Shown here in pieces: positions 23,659-24,335 of a stretch of 24,335 nt of DNA; position 1 is the stretch's first letter, and every line of letters begins with the position of its first letter. The notes under the pieces were generated by a model that searched no databases, had not been told where the DNA came from, and worked only from the letters and a program-made list of their open reading frames with translations. Source of the DNA: CAINEC01 sp046303115 (lineage in GTDB: Bacteria > Bacteroidota > Bacteroidia > AKYH767-A > OLB10); NCBI GenBank assembly GCA_046303115.1, contig JBKCGZ010000049.1:1-24335 (forward strand). The letters run 5' to 3'. Both the position numbers and the translations under genes were made by a program.

Positions 23659-23842
23659 GGAAAGAGATAAGTGAAATTATAGGCGAATCTTATTTTAATC
23701 TACCTGATTTTGTAATAAAGCTAATTGGGTTTTTGATTTTCCGCTTTGGTGAGGTCAGCGAATTTTGCATTGGAAATAATCAAGCGTTGCAAATCCTGAT
23801 TAAAAAGCACCAATTACATTATTTTTTATAGAAGATAGGATT

Positions 23843-23888
23843 GGTATAAAACAAAACAACCCGCAATTTGCATCGCGGGTTGTTTTGT
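23843..23888 (-). terminator. intrinsic terminator of the histone-like gene
   Basis: ACAAAACAACCCGC (23851-23864) pairs perfectly with GCGGGTTGTTTTGT (23875-23888), 14 bp with a 10-base loop. On the minus strand the stem ends in TTTTGT and runs into a further TTTTA. It lies 13 bases after the stop of the histone-like gene. Confidence 0.87.
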
Positions 23889-23901
23889 ATCTAAGAAAAA
23901 A

Positions 23902-24135
23902 TTATTTTTTCTTAGCAGCTTTCTTAGCAGCTTTTTTAGGAGCAGCTTTCTTTGTTGCTTTTTTAGCAGCCTTCTTAGGAGCAGCTTTTTTAGCAGCTTT
24001 CTTAGGAGCAGCTTTCTTAGCAGCCTTCTTTGGAGCTGCTTTCTTAGCAGCTTTCTTTGGTGCTGCTTTTTTTGTAGCCTTCTTAGCGGCTTTCTTTGCA
24101 GCTTTCTTAGGTGCTGCTTTTTTAGTTGTTGCCAT
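23902..24135 (-). CDS. Lys/Ala/Pro-rich histone H1-like protein
   Basis: The protein has 77 residues and consists almost only of Lys, Ala, Pro and Thr, built from about six copies of a unit such as KKAAPKKAA with KKATKKAAPKK variants. It has the composition of the C-terminal tail of eukaryotic histone H1 and of bacterial H1-like nucleoid proteins, and should bind DNA non-specifically. There is no folded domain. On the opposite strand the same bases give a spurious Ala/Phe-rich frame. The repeated DNA units probably expand and contract by slippage, so length may vary between strains. Confidence 0.85.
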   Translation of the reverse strand: MATTKKAAPKKAAKKAAKKATKKAAPKKAAKKAAPKKAAKKAAPKKAAKKAAPKKAAKKATKKAAPKKAAKKAAKKK

Positions 24136-24335
24136 TTTAAAATTATTAAATTGGTTGAGTTGTAAACTTACTATAGTGATGAATAAATATCAAACATGTA
24201 CTTACAAAGTTATTAACAACTAAAATGCGCGAAATTGTTAATATTTGAAAATGTATTTTTTGGCATTTTTTAATGATAAAAAAATAAAAACAAAAAAATA
24301 ATATCTGTAAATTTTATTAAAAAAAATATCAATCG
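24136..24335. other. AT-rich upstream region of the histone-like gene
   Basis: No coding frame is seen. On the minus strand TAACTTTG (24212-24205) is an exact -7 element about 70 bases before the histone-like ATG, without a clear -33 TTG. The last 80 bases are almost wholly A and T with long A and T runs, of the kind that gives bent DNA or an UP-like element. Confidence 0.4.

Noticed and set aside
23902..24135. Regular repeats as a possible CRISPR array
   Set aside because: The units are contiguous, have no unique spacers and code for the KKAAPKKAA repeats.
23885..24223. Plus-strand Ala/Phe-rich frame of 112 codons
   Set aside because: It is the antisense reading of the Lys/Ala repeat gene; the minus strand has the sensible product, start and terminator.

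Overview
The window looks like chromosomal DNA of an AT-rich member of the Bacteroidota, probably a light-exposed aquatic strain. The evidence is a SusC/FecA-type TonB-dependent receptor, a subtilase with a type IX secretion (T9SS) C-terminal sorting domain, promoters of the Bacteroidota form TTG-N19-24-TAnnTTTG, almost no Shine-Dalgarno sequences, and many short envelope lipoproteins. No tRNA, rRNA, CRISPR array, insertion sequence or phage gene was seen.

Left part, + strand (1-8047). The 3' end of rmuC, a DUF1810 gene, an NmrA-type NAD(P)-binding reductase and a small anchored protein lead into a phototrophy block. This holds a proton-pumping proteorhodopsin (D80/T84/E91, tuning residue M88), a hairpin terminator, and a Brp/Blh-type beta-carotene cleavage enzyme that supplies retinal. 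After a gap containing a 28-codon small ORF come a lipoprotein of unknown function and two adjacent photolyase/cryptochrome-family genes. The first has the FAD-binding domain at its N-terminus and an extra C-terminal region. The second has the usual domain order but lacks the FAD-proximal Trp. Light-energy capture, retinal supply and blue-light flavoproteins therefore sit together. A perfect 11-bp inverted repeat precedes the rhodopsin gene, and related half-sites recur before the lipoprotein/photolyase genes.

Middle part, + strand (8048-13222). A TonB-dependent receptor is preceded by a 25-bp palindrome of Fur-box type placed between the -33 and -7 elements, so iron control is likely. It is followed by a VOC protein with an N-terminal anchor, a lipoprotein S33-type alpha/beta hydrolase, a TlpA-like thioredoxin and a small membrane protein.

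Right part. On the - strand (18723 to 13227) lie a CCA-adding-type nucleotidyltransferase with HD domain, a pRiA4b ORF-3-like protein with a very acidic tail, miaA, and a large exported repeat-rich helical protein. Two + strand genes follow, a helical hypothetical and a DoxX-like membrane protein. The hypothetical has a strong promoter and a GC-rich structured leader. The - strand then carries mnmA, a lipoprotein translationally coupled to a T9SS subtilase, and a Lys/Ala-rich histone H1-like protein. Three tRNA-maturation genes (cca, miaA, mnmA) lie within about 8 kb.

The parts most worth a second look are the photolyase pair with complementary departures from the canonical enzyme, the shared half-sites around the phototrophy genes, the Fur-type palindrome, and the structured leader at 18997-19043.
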